Assembly: GCA_963580455.1 (NCBI GenBank)
Contig: OY756968.1
Location: forward strand, 20,863,996-20,927,995
DNA: 64,000 nucleotides
From: Euonymus europaeus
Taxonomy: Eukaryota > Streptophyta > Magnoliopsida > Celastrales > Celastraceae
Direction of reading: 5' to 3'
This document shows, one piece after another, positions 45,811 through 58,264 of the stretch. Within the stretch, counting starts at the first letter, position 1. Every line of letters begins with the position of its first letter. A program made the translations under genes and the position numbers. The notes under the pieces are model-generated. The model worked only from the letters and a program-made list of their open reading frames with translations, was not told the DNA's origin and did not search any database.

Positions 45811-46188
45811 GGATCTGCTATAATAAAATTACAGTAGACTCCACTGTAAGAGGCAATTTAGAGGGTAATTTTTTTATTTTTTATTTAAAAATTATGAATG
45901 TTTTTTTATCGAAATTATGACTCTAACAATATAACTTTTATACAAAATAAAAATGAAGTAAAGAATAAAAATTTAGATAAAATGTTTCATATTTATATTT
46001 AAAAGTTCATAATTATCGCCACTCTTTTTTCACTGTGTATTTGATTTTGGTTTGATACAAAGATATAACATTAAACTCATATTTTCAATCAAAATACATT
46101 CATAATTTTTAAATAATAAAATAAAAATTGTTACAACTTAAAATACTCTCTACAACGAGATCCACTGTAATTTTATTATAGCAGACCC
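45811..46188. mobile_element. Hairpin MITE with near-identical TIRs
   Basis: Left GGATCTGCTATAATAAAATT and right GGGTCTGCTATAATAAAATT (reverse complement) continue as acagt(a/g)ga. Inner arms are also inverted (attatgaatg / cattcataat). The element is about 378 bp, non-coding and AT-rich, and could fold into one long hairpin. It lies 15 bp from the preceding MITE. Confidence 0.75.
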
Positions 46189-46474
46189 CGAACACCTTAG
46201 GAATAAGATGAGTCACTTGAGAAAATCGTTTCGAGAACGCCCATCAGAAATGATAGGGTGAGTTAAGAAGCAAACTCCAACAATAGTGGGGAACAAATTA
46301 TCAACGGATCAATTTTAAGATTTTACTTTTACTGCTGAAAAACAAATCAAGCATATGATCTAATGCATAATTGCAAAGTGAAAACACAGCCTCCTACCGC
46401 AGACATCCAACACGGTTCCAACGTTGTTCTAGGAACAGTACAAACAACAAAGGATAGAGAAGGGTGATTAACTA

Positions 46475-49400
46475 CTACTCCTTGGAGGATTTGTTAATGA
46501 GTGATTTGTGAATGTGTGGGATAACTCCTCCACCGGCTATAGTTCCTTTAATGAGAGTGTCGAGTTCTTCATCCCCTCGAATGGCAAGCTGCAAATGCCT
46601 AGGTGTAATACGTTTAACTTTCAGATCCTTGCTAGCATTACCAGCCAATTCCAACACTTCTGCAGTCAAGTACTCCAGTATAGCTGCTGTATACACGGCA
46701 GCTGTGGCTCCAACCCTTCCATTTGCTGCAACCCTTGTCTTCAGCTGTCGATGGACCCGACCCACTGGGAACTGCAGCAGATACCAGAAAAAAAAAAGTT
46801 TCAAAAATAGTATATCCAATTCCACTAAAGAAGGATCCAAAACTTAGATGTTCATATATTGGAGCATAAAACATATTATCATCAGGACAAAGTTTGTCGA
46901 AGCTGTTTATAAAAAATCAAAAAATCGGACAAATCCAAAAGATAGTATCAATTCTCAAAAAACCAACTTCCAAGAAAGAGGTACATCATTTGTCAGTGCT
47001 TCAAACATAAGATGATAAATAATATAAAAAATTCTGCACTTTGCCTCTGATGACACATTCAAATATTCATCACAAAGGATCAATGGACACGCACAACATA
47101 CAGAATTTTCCAAGTCTGTATGACAATGGAATTAAAACTGAGCAAAACTTCATTCGGTAATCTTGCAGAATAAGATGCAAGCGGAAGGTAGGGAACAATG
47201 GGGAAGAACTCATCAAATTACCACGATTGAATAACAGCAGTTTTCACCGTTGCTGCATTTAGGCACCACAATGGAGCAATAAATTAAAACCAATAAGCTT
47301 AACGGCCACAAAATAAGACAAATCAGACAAATCTAAAACTGAGAAACAACACATAAACTGCCAAGCAAGAGGCATCCGAGAGAGAGAGAGAGTTCTACTC
47401 CCTGTCCAAACTCAGAAAATAGGAAAGTGGGCATAAACCAAGGGACTTCAAAAAGTAAAAAAACATAAGTTTAGCTCCCAAGCTGCTGTACAACGAGGAA
47501 GCAAAAGCTCATTCAATTGAGCTTTCACGCAACAACACCCTCCACACGATTCTCCTAAATACTAAAAAAACATCCTTGATGGCCAACCCGCTCCAAATAG
47601 CCCCACCTTTAATCTCACTCTCAACACCCTCCACTTAGGATCAGACCACACCATTCTGTCATCCGCACTTTCTCCACAACTAATAATGTTATCGGAAAAA
47701 ATTATACAAGAAATGACTCGATCAAGTGTTGATGCATTGAGAAAAAGACTTGACTTCCCTGGATCTCATACAATCCCAAAACCAAAAACATTACTAATTC
47801 CTGTTATGAAGAATAATCCAGAAAAAATCCTTAAGCTAAGCTCCTCACAAACAAAACATGCATATGCATTCCTCCCTTATCCCATGTTAATTGTTAGAAG
47901 ACATTGACCACAAACAATTCAGAAACTCCCATACAACAGGAAAAAAAACCCTTATACTTAGAGCCTCCAGTACAAGTATAAAAGTTCAGTAAGATAGAAG
48001 AAAAACCTATTTTACGTATAGAGAAACCTGCCAAGAAAAATGAACTTAGAAGGCTCTTCTCAAGTACAGAGGATAAAAGCACAATGGTTTTACTTTAAAT
48101 TTTTCTACATCACATTGGAAAATCATTCAAGGGAATACAGTTAAAGAAATTTAATGGAAGGAGAAATTTGCAGTTCACAGAACACAACTATTGGCTTCGA
48201 TACCAAAACAGAATGAAGCCACTAAGGTTAAAGACTTTCACAAGTTAGCTTAGTAAGGAGACTTCACAAGCTTCTAACAGAGGTTTTAGCCAGTTGACTT
48301 TGAAGATGCATCAAAAGTGGTAATCTTCATCAACATGCCAATCTTGAAGGCAAATATCAGATTCCTCATCATTTGCAAATAAGGTCAAAGATTTTTGCAT
48401 CAAAGAGAAATCAAATGAATTGCAAGGCAGGAGAAAGTGTTTTGAGTATGATAAATAAATAATTGGGATCTCTGCTTCCACTTGTGTATGAGTAGTTGGG
48501 TCAAAAATATATATCTTTCCTCCTTCATTCCCCACCATCATCAATGGCAATAACTGTTATTCCTTGGATTATTGGTCAGTTTGTTGTGGAGCAAAAGAAA
48601 TAGAAGAGCCTTTGCATGGAAGGCAACCAATTTGAGCTTATATCAGGGTCTTATTGTGTTTGTTTTTGTTATCCCATAGGCATACGAAGAATAGAGAGAC
48701 GAATGCAAATTTATTTTTGCATGTAATGGACTCCTCTGACTGTAGAAATCTAGACTAGGTTGATATCCTTTCATTATCCATCATGCATATGGCCTTCACA
48801 TGAAAAATAATTAGCTTAAAAAAAATGGAGCGAGCCCCCACAATATCCCTGTCATTCCAAGATGTCAAGCCCCCCAACTAAAATTTTCTTGATTTGCCAC
48901 TGAGTGATCAGATGGCAAAATGTTTTGATCCTCAAGCATTAAAAGCGAAAGTAAGTCCATTATGTCAAAATGATACAATTTTTTTAGGGAACCAACACAA
49001 ACATCCAACAAACTGTTAAGTCTTCAGTCTATTGATAACTACAACCAGAAATTCAAGCTCAAAGTTGTCTACCAAATAAGAATTCTGCAGCCACCAAAGC
49101 TAACAAAACTTATATTATAAAAATATCTACTTTATTAACCACATATATTCTCTTAAAAAAATCATCGTACTCAATATATAGTTATACAAGGGAAAAAATT
49201 GAAGAAATTTTTTGTAAACCAAAAGGATGCTAATGTTTTCGAGAAAAGCTCTGAAATATTATTTAAAATTGACAAACAACCATGGAAACAGGGAGCACGT
49301 GCCCCCTGGATTTTTTAGCACTACACACAGACACATATTTAGTCTATTAAAATTGTAAGATTATACATTATTTCAATAATAATATTAAATAACTTAGTCT

Positions 49401-50989
49401 ATTAATGTACAATAAAATATTAATTGTACTTATTTTAGTCATTAACTAGTGATCCATATAGTTACTTACAATAGTATTTTACAATTCAACATTAAAACTA
49501 GTTATTGTAAAAGATACTTTTAACAAGCGAGTACTATTAGCCCTAAAAACGAATTTACTTGTCACTAATCCATAATTAAACTAATTATACTTAATTTGTA
49601 GTTACTTTCTGTATACTTCATTAGTACCCATTAATCATTAAAACTAGTGATAGTCAAAGATGTTTTTCATTTTGCTTGTTCCATGTTATTTTTAGTAATA
49701 TAGAATAATGCATATAATTTAATAAAAATGACTCTCAAAACCAACATATAATTTTTACTAGTGTTCTAAAAACCGGATCATGCTAGCCGGTTGGACCATA
49801 AAACCGGTGACCAGGCTGGCACAGTTCTGTCATTCATACCAATCGAGTAATCAAACAGGGAGTAACCGGTCAAACCGAAAAGTTTTATAAAACTCGGCCT
49901 GTTGAACTGGTAAACCTGGTCAGTTTTTCAGATAAAATTTAAAAAATGTAATAATTTAATTGTAATTTTTTTTGAAATGTTATAAAATATGTATTCTTTT
50001 ACAATTTGAACTGTAATTTTTCTATTGATTGAATTCTTTGTTATATATTTTTAACCTATGATGAAAAACTTGATTTTCATAGGCATTGGATGTATTAGAT
50101 ATTAGATATGAACTTGATTTTCTAATATCTTAGATTTTTTATATAAAATCTTATCATATAGTTAAGCTATTTATTTTTAGTATTATTTTTATATTAATAT
50201 ATTATTAATTTTAATTTTAATTAAACCTATGGTTAGATCGATGACCCACTGGTTGAACCAGTGACCCACCCAGTCCCTAGCCGGGTCGACGTCCAATACC
50301 TTTTTATAACACTGGTTTTTACGATTTTATAATTTAAAACCAATTACAAATCTTTATTATTACTGATGTTTTCTTAAGAAAAGCTTATAATAAACCTTAT
50401 TCTAGTCGCTGACTATCTAATCCAGATATTCAAACACTTTAAAGAGATGAAAAGCTGAGCTACTTGAAGCCATAGTAAACTCATGCACGATTCAAGATTC
50501 CAATCCACCAGCCACCACCAAGGCAACCAACTTTTTAGTTAGGCGTTCCGGTTATCTGTTATATGTGTAATTTTCGGTTGGTTCGGGTATTACCGTTTTA
50601 TTTTTCCGGAAACGAAAAGACAACCGAAAAATGTTTAATTATAAAAAACGAACCGACCGATGTCTTATTTTATTTTATTTTTAAAAAAACCACTATTCGG
50701 TTTGAATGGTCTTTTTTACAGGTTGAAAAGTCTCGTCTATAATTTCTATCGACCAAATTACCCAATGTAACAAACCCTAAAAAACGTAAGATTCAAAAAG
50801 CAAATAAACGGATCGTTGTGACTGTTTATGACAACAAAAAATATATATCTATATACAGAGAGAGAGAGAGGCGGGAACCTGGAGGCCAGCACGAGAAGAG
50901 CGAGAGACGGGCTTCTTCTTGTCCTTGTCCTTGTTGTTGAGGTTCGATTTGCCGCCAGTAATCAAACCTTTAGCTCCTTTGCCCGACAT
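46475..50989 (-). CDS. Histone H2A.Z
   Basis: Two exons (50879..50989 and 46475..46771) give 135 residues. Exon 1 encodes the Lys-rich tail [14 protein letters not shown] ... [14 protein letters not shown]. Exon 2 encodes the histone fold from [11 protein letters not shown] through [20 protein letters not shown] to [19 protein letters not shown]. The fold with [16 protein letters not shown] is the H2A.Z signature, distinct from canonical H2A and from H2A.W or H2A.X (no C-terminal SQEF or SPKK). H2A.Z replaces H2A in nucleosomes near transcription starts through the SWR1 complex. The 4.1 kb intron is very long for this gene family. A GA microsatellite lies beside the exon 1 donor. Confidence 0.95.
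46772..50878. other. Large H2A.Z intron with inserted repeats
   Basis: 4107 bp. It contains a MITE-like element (49760..50313) and hAT-like debris near 50530..50700. An open frame at 48311..48550 on the minus strand has no recognised domain. No additional exon of H2A.Z is needed. Confidence 0.6.
49760..50313. mobile_element. MITE-like element inside the H2A.Z intron
   Basis: Left AGTGTTCTAAAAACCGG and right AGTGTTATAAAAAGG (reverse complement) form short inverted ends. Subterminal words rich in ccggtt, gaccca and ggtcaa occur on both sides. The target duplication is not resolved. Confidence 0.5.
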
Positions 50990-51284
50990 TTTCCCGCCAA
51001 AATCTAGGGTTTTCTGTTCGTTATTTTCAAATCGAAGAAGAGAAGACGAGCAGAAGAGATCGAGCTAAAATAGAGCAGACTCGTTCGACTTTGAGACCCA
51101 GAGGATACACCCGATCATGAATTGGAGATGCTACTTATGTGGCCGACTTACACAATTGCCCTTGATTTTGCTTTTAATTACGGTTTCATGAAAATTGCAG
51201 AAATATGCAACTAGACCCTACACTTTTCATCATCATAAAAACACCCATTGTAACTTTGAAATTTACAAAAAACTCCCTATCTAG

Positions 51285-51899
51285 TAGAGATGGCAACGGG
51301 TCGGGTACCCTTCCATTTAAGAAATACCAAAACCGTTACTGTTTAATATACCATATACCAAAACCGTTTAAAAACCATTTAGATTTCCAAAATCGGAACC
51401 TTTCCATAATCGTTTATCGCCGAGTACCCATTTACCGTTTAACATTTTTAATTTATTTCATAATTGATTGGATGATGTTTCCAAACACTCAATATATATT
51501 TATAAACTATGAAAGTCTATGACAAAAAATCAAACACTTGGATTAGTGGTTAAGTGATTTAATTTTGTATACATGTGTAAGGTTCGAATCTCTTCTCTAA
51601 CATATATACTATATTTTTAAAAATTTACTTGAAATTAAGGGTTGGGTCGGGCCGGGTTGGTTATGGTTATGGTTATGGGTACGATTTCGGTTCGATTTTA
51701 GTTTGGGTACCCTAACCATTTATTAATTGATTCGGATATCCTAAACCCGACATCAAATACCAAAATCGACCCAAAACCGTGACGGATTTGAAAATAAAAA
51801 CCAAAACCGTTTCCAAACCCTATAGAATTGGTTTTCGGATTTTAAACGGATCGAATACCCTGCGGATAGTGCATGAATCGAGTTTTTTTGTCATCCCTA
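51285..51899 (+). mobile_element. Ac-like hAT MITE, copy B
   Basis: A 615 bp element with ends TAGAGATGGCA and TAGGGATGACA (reverse complement), flanked by the perfect 8 bp duplication ctatctag (51277..51284 and 51900..51907). Its interior is homologous to copy A at 4824..5392 in inverted orientation. It includes a tRNA-like pair, tagtggttaag (about 51543) and aggttcgaatc (about 51581). It lies about 300 bp upstream of the H2A.Z start. Confidence 0.88.
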
Positions 51900-52239
51900 C
51901 TATCTAGTCCATAGTGCCTGCTCACAAGTTCGACATTAAGCGGGGATGTCTTTGCAACTAAATCAAAATAAGGGATACTTTGCAATCAAGCTAAATCATA
52001 GAAGCCTAGAAGTAGTGCCTGCATTTTTTGAGACCTTTAAAACATTTTTATTTTTTGCAATTCGGTCAAATCACAAGGGTGACTTTGCAAACAAACCTAT
52101 TTCTCGAAATAATTTAAATAACTTTTGTCAAAAAAAAGACACTAATCTACTCTATTTTTGGGTCAAGTACAGGAAGGAAATTCTCGAATTTGAATACCAC
52201 TAAGTCGAGTATATGTCCTAACCACCTCAAATGAAAGAT

Positions 52240-52530
52240 CGTTGGCTATTCTTTTCCTCTCGCAACACCTTATTAATTGTCAAAATTCTATAATGCAGAT
52301 ATATAACATATTTGTTGTCCTCCAATGAAAGAAGGAAAGACCGAAAGATGCAATAAGAGACAAAGTGAGTATTTGCCTTGACCACCTCGGCTCGGCCAAG
52401 AGGAGGTTGGCAATAACCCTTTTTTTTCTCCCTCTCGTCACGCCTTTAATGGTCAAAATCCTATAATGCAGATATAGAACATATTCGTTGTTCAACAATG
52501 AAAGGAGGAAAGATACAATAAGAGTCTATT
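52240..52530. repeat. Direct duplication of about 100 bp downstream of STRAP
   Basis: Copy 1 (about 52246..52350) and copy 2 (about 52425..52525) share cctctcg(c/t), gtcaaaat(t/c)ctataatgc, agatata, gttgt and tgaaag(a/g)aggaaaga. They are separated by about 70 bp. They lie just beyond the 3' end of the WD40 gene. Confidence 0.6.
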
Positions 52531-52651
52531 TTACTTCCACAAGACATTGACCAGAATAGCAGGTCCATCTGCCACTGCCAGGAACTTGCACTCGCTCATC
52601 ACCTGGAAAGCCAGAAACCACTAAATGTATTACAAAAGATCTGAGGCCAAG

Positions 52652-55600
52652 TCAGCTGTCTACTGCCTTGTCCTTCTTGTCTATATTCTTCCCTTCCATG
52701 GCGATTTGTAAATTCTCAATCTTACTAGAAATTTCATCAGCTGAGGCCTTCACTTTCTCAGTCGGTCCATTCCCAGGAAGTGATGACTCGTTCTCATTGT
52801 TATTCACAGGGCCTGATTGCCATATTCTGATGGTGCCATCTTCAGATCCTGAAGCATAGGATTCACCTCCAGGTGCAAATCGCACACAATGGACTGGACC
52901 ATGATGACCCTTGTGGCATCCTGCATTCATAATGCAAATACAAAGTTAAAGATCACCTTATACTCAGACAGTGTTAGATGCACGTCACTCCTAAATACAG
53001 CACCCCTGCATTTCTGACTAGGTGCATCAATGTTTTCGACAAGTATATGCAGAAACTATGTTAGTTCAGAAATCATATGCCAAACGACCGCGTCTTTTTG
53101 TTAAATTCAACAATGCTTCCTTCAGCGTTCATGTATGGTCAAAAACAGTAAAATTAACATAAAAACTGAATCATTTAGAGAAAAAACAACCACCCCAGGT
53201 TATATGGCAACAAAGAGCATTTTATAGCACATAATTTACAACAATGTAGCATCTCAAAATCGCATCCAAGTCAGGCGATAACAGCTAAGAAGCACTAGCC
53301 AGGCCAAAGCAGTGTAACACGGGGATCATAAATGTTGATTGCAGTGATTCCCATTCAAATGGTACAACTATAATTCACAACAATATAAATTATTCAATAA
53401 AATCTTCAACTAAGTTCAATTTACCAATCTCTTCTCCAGTATGGAAATCTAGTACATGGACCCACAAATCCTCTCCTCCAGCAATAAACTTGTTGCCAAG
53501 CTTTGGTTCCAAAGAAGCTGACTCCACATTGCAGGGCATATCATAGCTCTTCACTAATCCAAAACTGAAGAAAAAACAAGTAAAACTTTACCCAACAAGT
53601 CTGCAAAGTGCAAAGTAACCAAGGATAACAGTAACTATCCAATGCAAACTTACTGATTTGCATCCCAAAACTTCACAGTAGACCCATCAGCAGTTGTTAT
53701 ATAGCGTCCATCCTGGCTCACTTCAGCACTAGTTACAGGAGATTTGGTCTCTAGCGTTTGAACAATTTTGCCACTTCTTACATCCCACAACCTGAAAAAT
53801 CAAAAATCAGCATTAGAGTAAGAAGAAAAGAAATTTCACAGTAACATACCTCATGCAAAGGTGGGAAAAGGTTTTTCTATAAGAAGATAATTATGAATCA
53901 TCAATTTAACCAAATCAAATTGATAAAAGATGCATAAAGATCCTACGTTTCAACTACAGCCAGATCTAAGGAGAGCAGATCACTCCATCCTTATTTACAT
54001 GAGGGCCACAATAAAGCAACCTTTTAGGAGCGAAATTGTGAAGAGGTTACTTCAGTGGTCAAGTTAAACCCCAGCATCAGAACCAAGTATCAAAAAGGCA
54101 GGTTATGGAGAAGACCTCCCAAGCAACTATTTTCAAACACGTCTCTCATCAAAATGATTAGTTTATGAGCCCATATCAAATTGCAAAGCCAAATCCACTA
54201 AAAAGAGACCCATAGGGAGTACGATTCCCTCACTTGCCAAATTACAAAGCCAAATCCACCAAAAAGAGACCCATAGGGAGTACGATTCCCTCACTTGCCT
54301 CTTAAAGATGCAAGAATAGGGCATTGACAAGGTCAGATAATATAACCAACCCAACAAATTAAATTGAGCTGATTCAAAACTGGAAGGGCACGTTGAATGA
54401 TTTTGTCATTTCCATTTCCCAGATTCCGATACCTGTTGAAGAGATAAAATGGCTCCAGATAGAGCTTAATGGGGCACACATTAGGCATAGCCGGCAAACA
54501 GATTGCTAGATGAAGGATTTGTTGAGAATAGAATTACTGTAAATACCTAACGCCACCAATCTCAGAACAAGAGCTTAAAATGGTCTGGTCACTGTGAAGC
54601 CATGCTACGGTCCTGATAGAACCAGGAGAATTGTCGACTTCTCTTGGAGGTGCATCTGGACGATTCAAATCAAATATTCGTAGAATTTTCTCAAATCCAC
54701 CAGTGAGTAGAAGGTGTGTATCCTGTAACAAGAAAATTTTGGTTAAAAAATTCCATGCATACAACAAAATTAATTTTTAAAATCATATACATCACATAAA
54801 AGTGGAATAGGAAATTCCCATATAATCTTGTTTCTAACAGAGTAAGAGATGGTAAATATTTGCAAAGAACGAGACAACATATATTTTACGAGGAGGAACA
54901 GAAATCAATAAAGTCATAAGGCATAAAATTCAGAAACTATGCTCAAATCGTTCATATGTATACCACATCATATTTTAGGCATCCAGAGAGAGAAATGAAA
55001 ATTTTAAGTTAACCAATGCAAAAAATCACCAAAGCATGTGTAATTAGTAATTACCTGACAAATTCTCCAGAAAATACCCTATATTTCAGTCTTGAAAAAT
55101 CACTTACCAAACATTCAGCTACATAACATAGCTTAACACACTCATCCACGACTATTAACTAGGAATCAAAAGACATTCACAAATGGTTTAGAAGGAGTTA
55201 ATATTGGTAACACTTCCAATGTTTCTGAATCTGGTAAAGAATCATTGTTCCTAGAGATAAGAAGGTAAACAACAAAAAGAGACAGTAAAGCGGCCTTTTC
55301 AAATGCTGTTGTTTCAACTTCATCTAGTAGAATGCAACGAGAAGGAACCAGTGCCCTCAACCAGATCAAAGGCAAGGCTAGCATTATCCCCGTTCATATC
55401 ACAAATGAGCATGGAAATTAATATATCTCGGATACCAAGCAGCTTAAATACAATCATACAAGGAAGAGGCTACGATCACACTACCTCTGAAAAGGAACAT
55501 GCACGAACAATGTGCTTATGTTCAAAAGAGTGCAGCTCATCCCCAGTTAATGCATCCCACAATTTCCTGCACATAGTACAGAAGTATGATATACCTCATT

Positions 55601-57248
55601 ACGGTAAAACAAACTCCGTTCAAAAATTCCATTGTCATTTATGAATCTGCACTATTCACAAGAGCTCCTTGAACATTGAAAAAGTTGTAGGCAACTGGGA
55701 GTAGATACAGGTTACTAAAAGAACATAACAAAGGCAAAAAAAATTGAAATAGTTTTTCAGAGAATTAGTTACAAGGATTTATATAGTACCACCAAGAGAA
55801 ACTACAATGAAAAGAACTCATTAGCTAGGGGCAAGTATTTATGGTATGATGCACACTCCATGGTATTGGAATCATAGCAATACAATTAAATCAATGAAGA
55901 TGTATGCCGAGAGTATATTTCGTGTCGGAAGGCAGTCAAATTTCATTTACATCAAATATTACATAATTGATAAGGTTGATAGCCATGAATATCTTTGGAA
56001 GGATGTGATGAAGTTGCAATTATAAAAATAGACTCGAGTCAACACAAAAAAATTAATCACATACGCAGAAAAATCTGCAGAGGCAGATGCAGCTCGTAAG
56101 GCATTAGAGTCCAGACAGCAACTCCAGACAGCACCTTTATGCCCTTCAAAGGTTCCAATCCAATCACCAGTCTCCCCATTTCTCAACATTGGGGTAGAAT
56201 CTGGAATTCAATGACAATATAAGGAAAATAAAACATTTGGCTAATAAGGTGCTAGTTTTACATAATTATCAATACGAAGAAGCACAATACAAATTTGGAT
56301 GGCAAAACAAGAGTTTACTTCAGAAATGTAAAAGTCCTAACTCCTAAATTAGCAAATAGCTTGCAATAGCATATTCTATTAAGGGGGGAGGAAAGGGGGA
56401 AAAAAACAGCGTACAAGGCACATATAGTGGGGTTGGGGTCGAAGAACATATGTAGTTACATACTTATCCTTACCCTGTACAATGTGGAGAGGGTGAGGAT
56501 ATATTCCATTGTTTGAACATGGGTTGCCGAGGTTGCAATTAAGCAACTTCGTTTATAGCCTTACCCCACGTTGTGTAGAGAGGCTAATTCATTGTTTGAA
56601 ATTGTCATGCTAGGTTGCAGTGAAGCAACATTACAACTGTCCCGGGGTTTGCTCTTAATCAATATATTTCAGTCATAAGAAAAAAAAATCCAAAAATTAC
56701 TGTTAATGACGAATGAGAAATACATTGTGGTAACCATCCATTAAATCTAACACCAAAATTATGTGATGGAACGAACTTCTATAAACCTTTTAAAAGCCAG
56801 CTTCAAAAAGAAGCCAAGGACAAACAAGGGGGAAAGCCGGTAACAATAGAGACTAGGTGCAAATCTATATTCCAAGTTAACCAACTGATAAACCCGAAGC
56901 CACACTAAAAGCTACGGACTACAAATTAACAGTACCAGATCAAAAAGAGAATTACCAAATACTAAACGCAAAACCTAATTAGAAATTGAAGGAAGAGAAT
57001 TCATATGAACTGTCGACAAAACTATCTGCAAAATCACTCGAACAAAAACACAGCACAAAATTTAAGCAACTGAGTCGAAATCAGGACGAAGACGCTAAAG
57101 AAAGGACAAGAAAAAAGAAGATAAACATACCCTTGCTGGCACTGATAAGAAAGAATCCATCAGGAGTGATCGGGCTGTAGAACAAATCCACAACAGGCCG
57201 AGAATGCCCATGGCAAACAAGCGGCACGGCAGCCTTCTTCTTGTCCAT
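52652..57248 (-). CDS. STRAP: WD40-repeat protein, STRAP (SMN complex/TGF-beta receptor-associated) type
   Basis: Seven exons (57131..57248, 56065..56200, 55485..55566, 54547..54722, 53654..53791, 53425..53564, 52652..52920) give 352 residues, the STRAP size. It starts [22 protein letters not shown] repeats follow: [97 protein letters not shown] and [10 protein letters not shown], then a charged tail [17 protein letters not shown]. Animal STRAP works with the SMN complex in snRNP assembly and in TGF-beta signalling. In plants it is a conserved WD40 protein with less-studied nuclear and cytoplasmic roles. All introns are GT-AG. Intron 4 has a tandem duplication (54185..54298). Confidence 0.93.
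54185..54298. repeat. 61 bp tandem duplication in STRAP intron 4
   Basis: Two nearly identical units share aaagccaaatccac(t/c), aaaagagacccataggg and agtacgattccctcacttgc, with a period of 61 bp. The near identity indicates a recent event. Confidence 0.85.
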
Positions 57249-57999
57249 TTCCCTCCCTCACGACTACAATAACACAGTCCCAGAAACCCTAAAAACGATC
57301 TATTAATCCAGATTTCACAAACAACACTAGTAGTCTATCTTTCCCTCAGACGAGAAGAACTCCGGTTCAGCTGAATTAGGCAGAGAGTAAAAAAATAACG
57401 ATCAGAAAAACAAATTCAATTACACCCAAAAAAAATCTGTTAAATTTTGTTCTCTCTTTCCTTTTACACGGTGATTTAAGAAGAAACCCTAGGACTAGGG
57501 CTTCATTGATTTGCGGCTTTGAGTTAACTAGCGAGATGTAAGTATGTAACAAGGAAAAAGGGAAAGAAAAAAAAAACGAAAATGCAGATACAGGAGGGCT
57601 AAGCGCAGAGAGCAGAGAACGGAGCAAGCTGCTTTTAAGGTGTTGAATTTGGTATTTTTTGGGCTTGCAAAAGCCGAAAAGGGCCCGCTGGTTTTAGGAA
57701 GATGCGAATGTTCTGTAATAAGAGAATTACAGATACACCCTTGGGCCTGGTTAAATGATAAATGCCATTCGGCTTTACACTACTTCTACACAGCTTCTGA
57801 GCATATGTAAATATGTAACGGTGTTTATTTGATGGCTCATTATGATTGTGTTTGTCACATTTTCTAAAACCAACAAAATAAGTTGACACAATGATGTTAT
57901 ATTATGTTGGCCCAAATTCTTGGCCCAAGTGTGTGGTCGTGACATTTGTCATGTTGTTTATTACAAGTGAGGTCTTCAATAATTACATCAAAATTAATA
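57249..57999. other. STRAP promoter and intergenic
   Basis: Holds the STRAP 5' leader and promoter, with no clear TATA box. No gene on the plus strand is recognised. Confidence 0.4.
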
Positions 58000-58260
58000 C
58001 TCCGTCCGATTTTGATTGTCCCCTTAACTTTTTCATACAGTTTAATAAAATATTTAATTCTCTTTCAATTGACGTTTATACCCCTATTTATAATGACAAA
58101 TACTTTGACACTATAATTAATGTGCAGGTTATTGAGCTTTTCAAGTTAAGGATAAATAAGAAAAAAATAAGAAAAAAATAGCTTTCATTAATTGAAATGG
58201 ACATGCATTTTGAGACATCCCAAAAAAGAATAAAGGACAATTAAAATGGGACGGAGAGAG
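58000..58260. mobile_element. Stowaway-type MITE abutting a solo LTR
   Basis: Left CTCCGTCCGATTTTGATTGTCC is paired with right CTCTCTCCGTCCCATTTTAATTGTCC in reverse complement, both typical Stowaway ends. It is flanked by TA (57998..57999 and 58261..58262). The interior is non-coding. Confidence 0.85.
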
Positions 58261-58264
58261 TATT

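Noticed and set aside
48311..48550. 79-codon frame in the H2A.Z intron (minus)
   Set aside because: Faintly F-box/kelch-like wording ([13 protein letters not shown]), but too short and without the rest of the domain.
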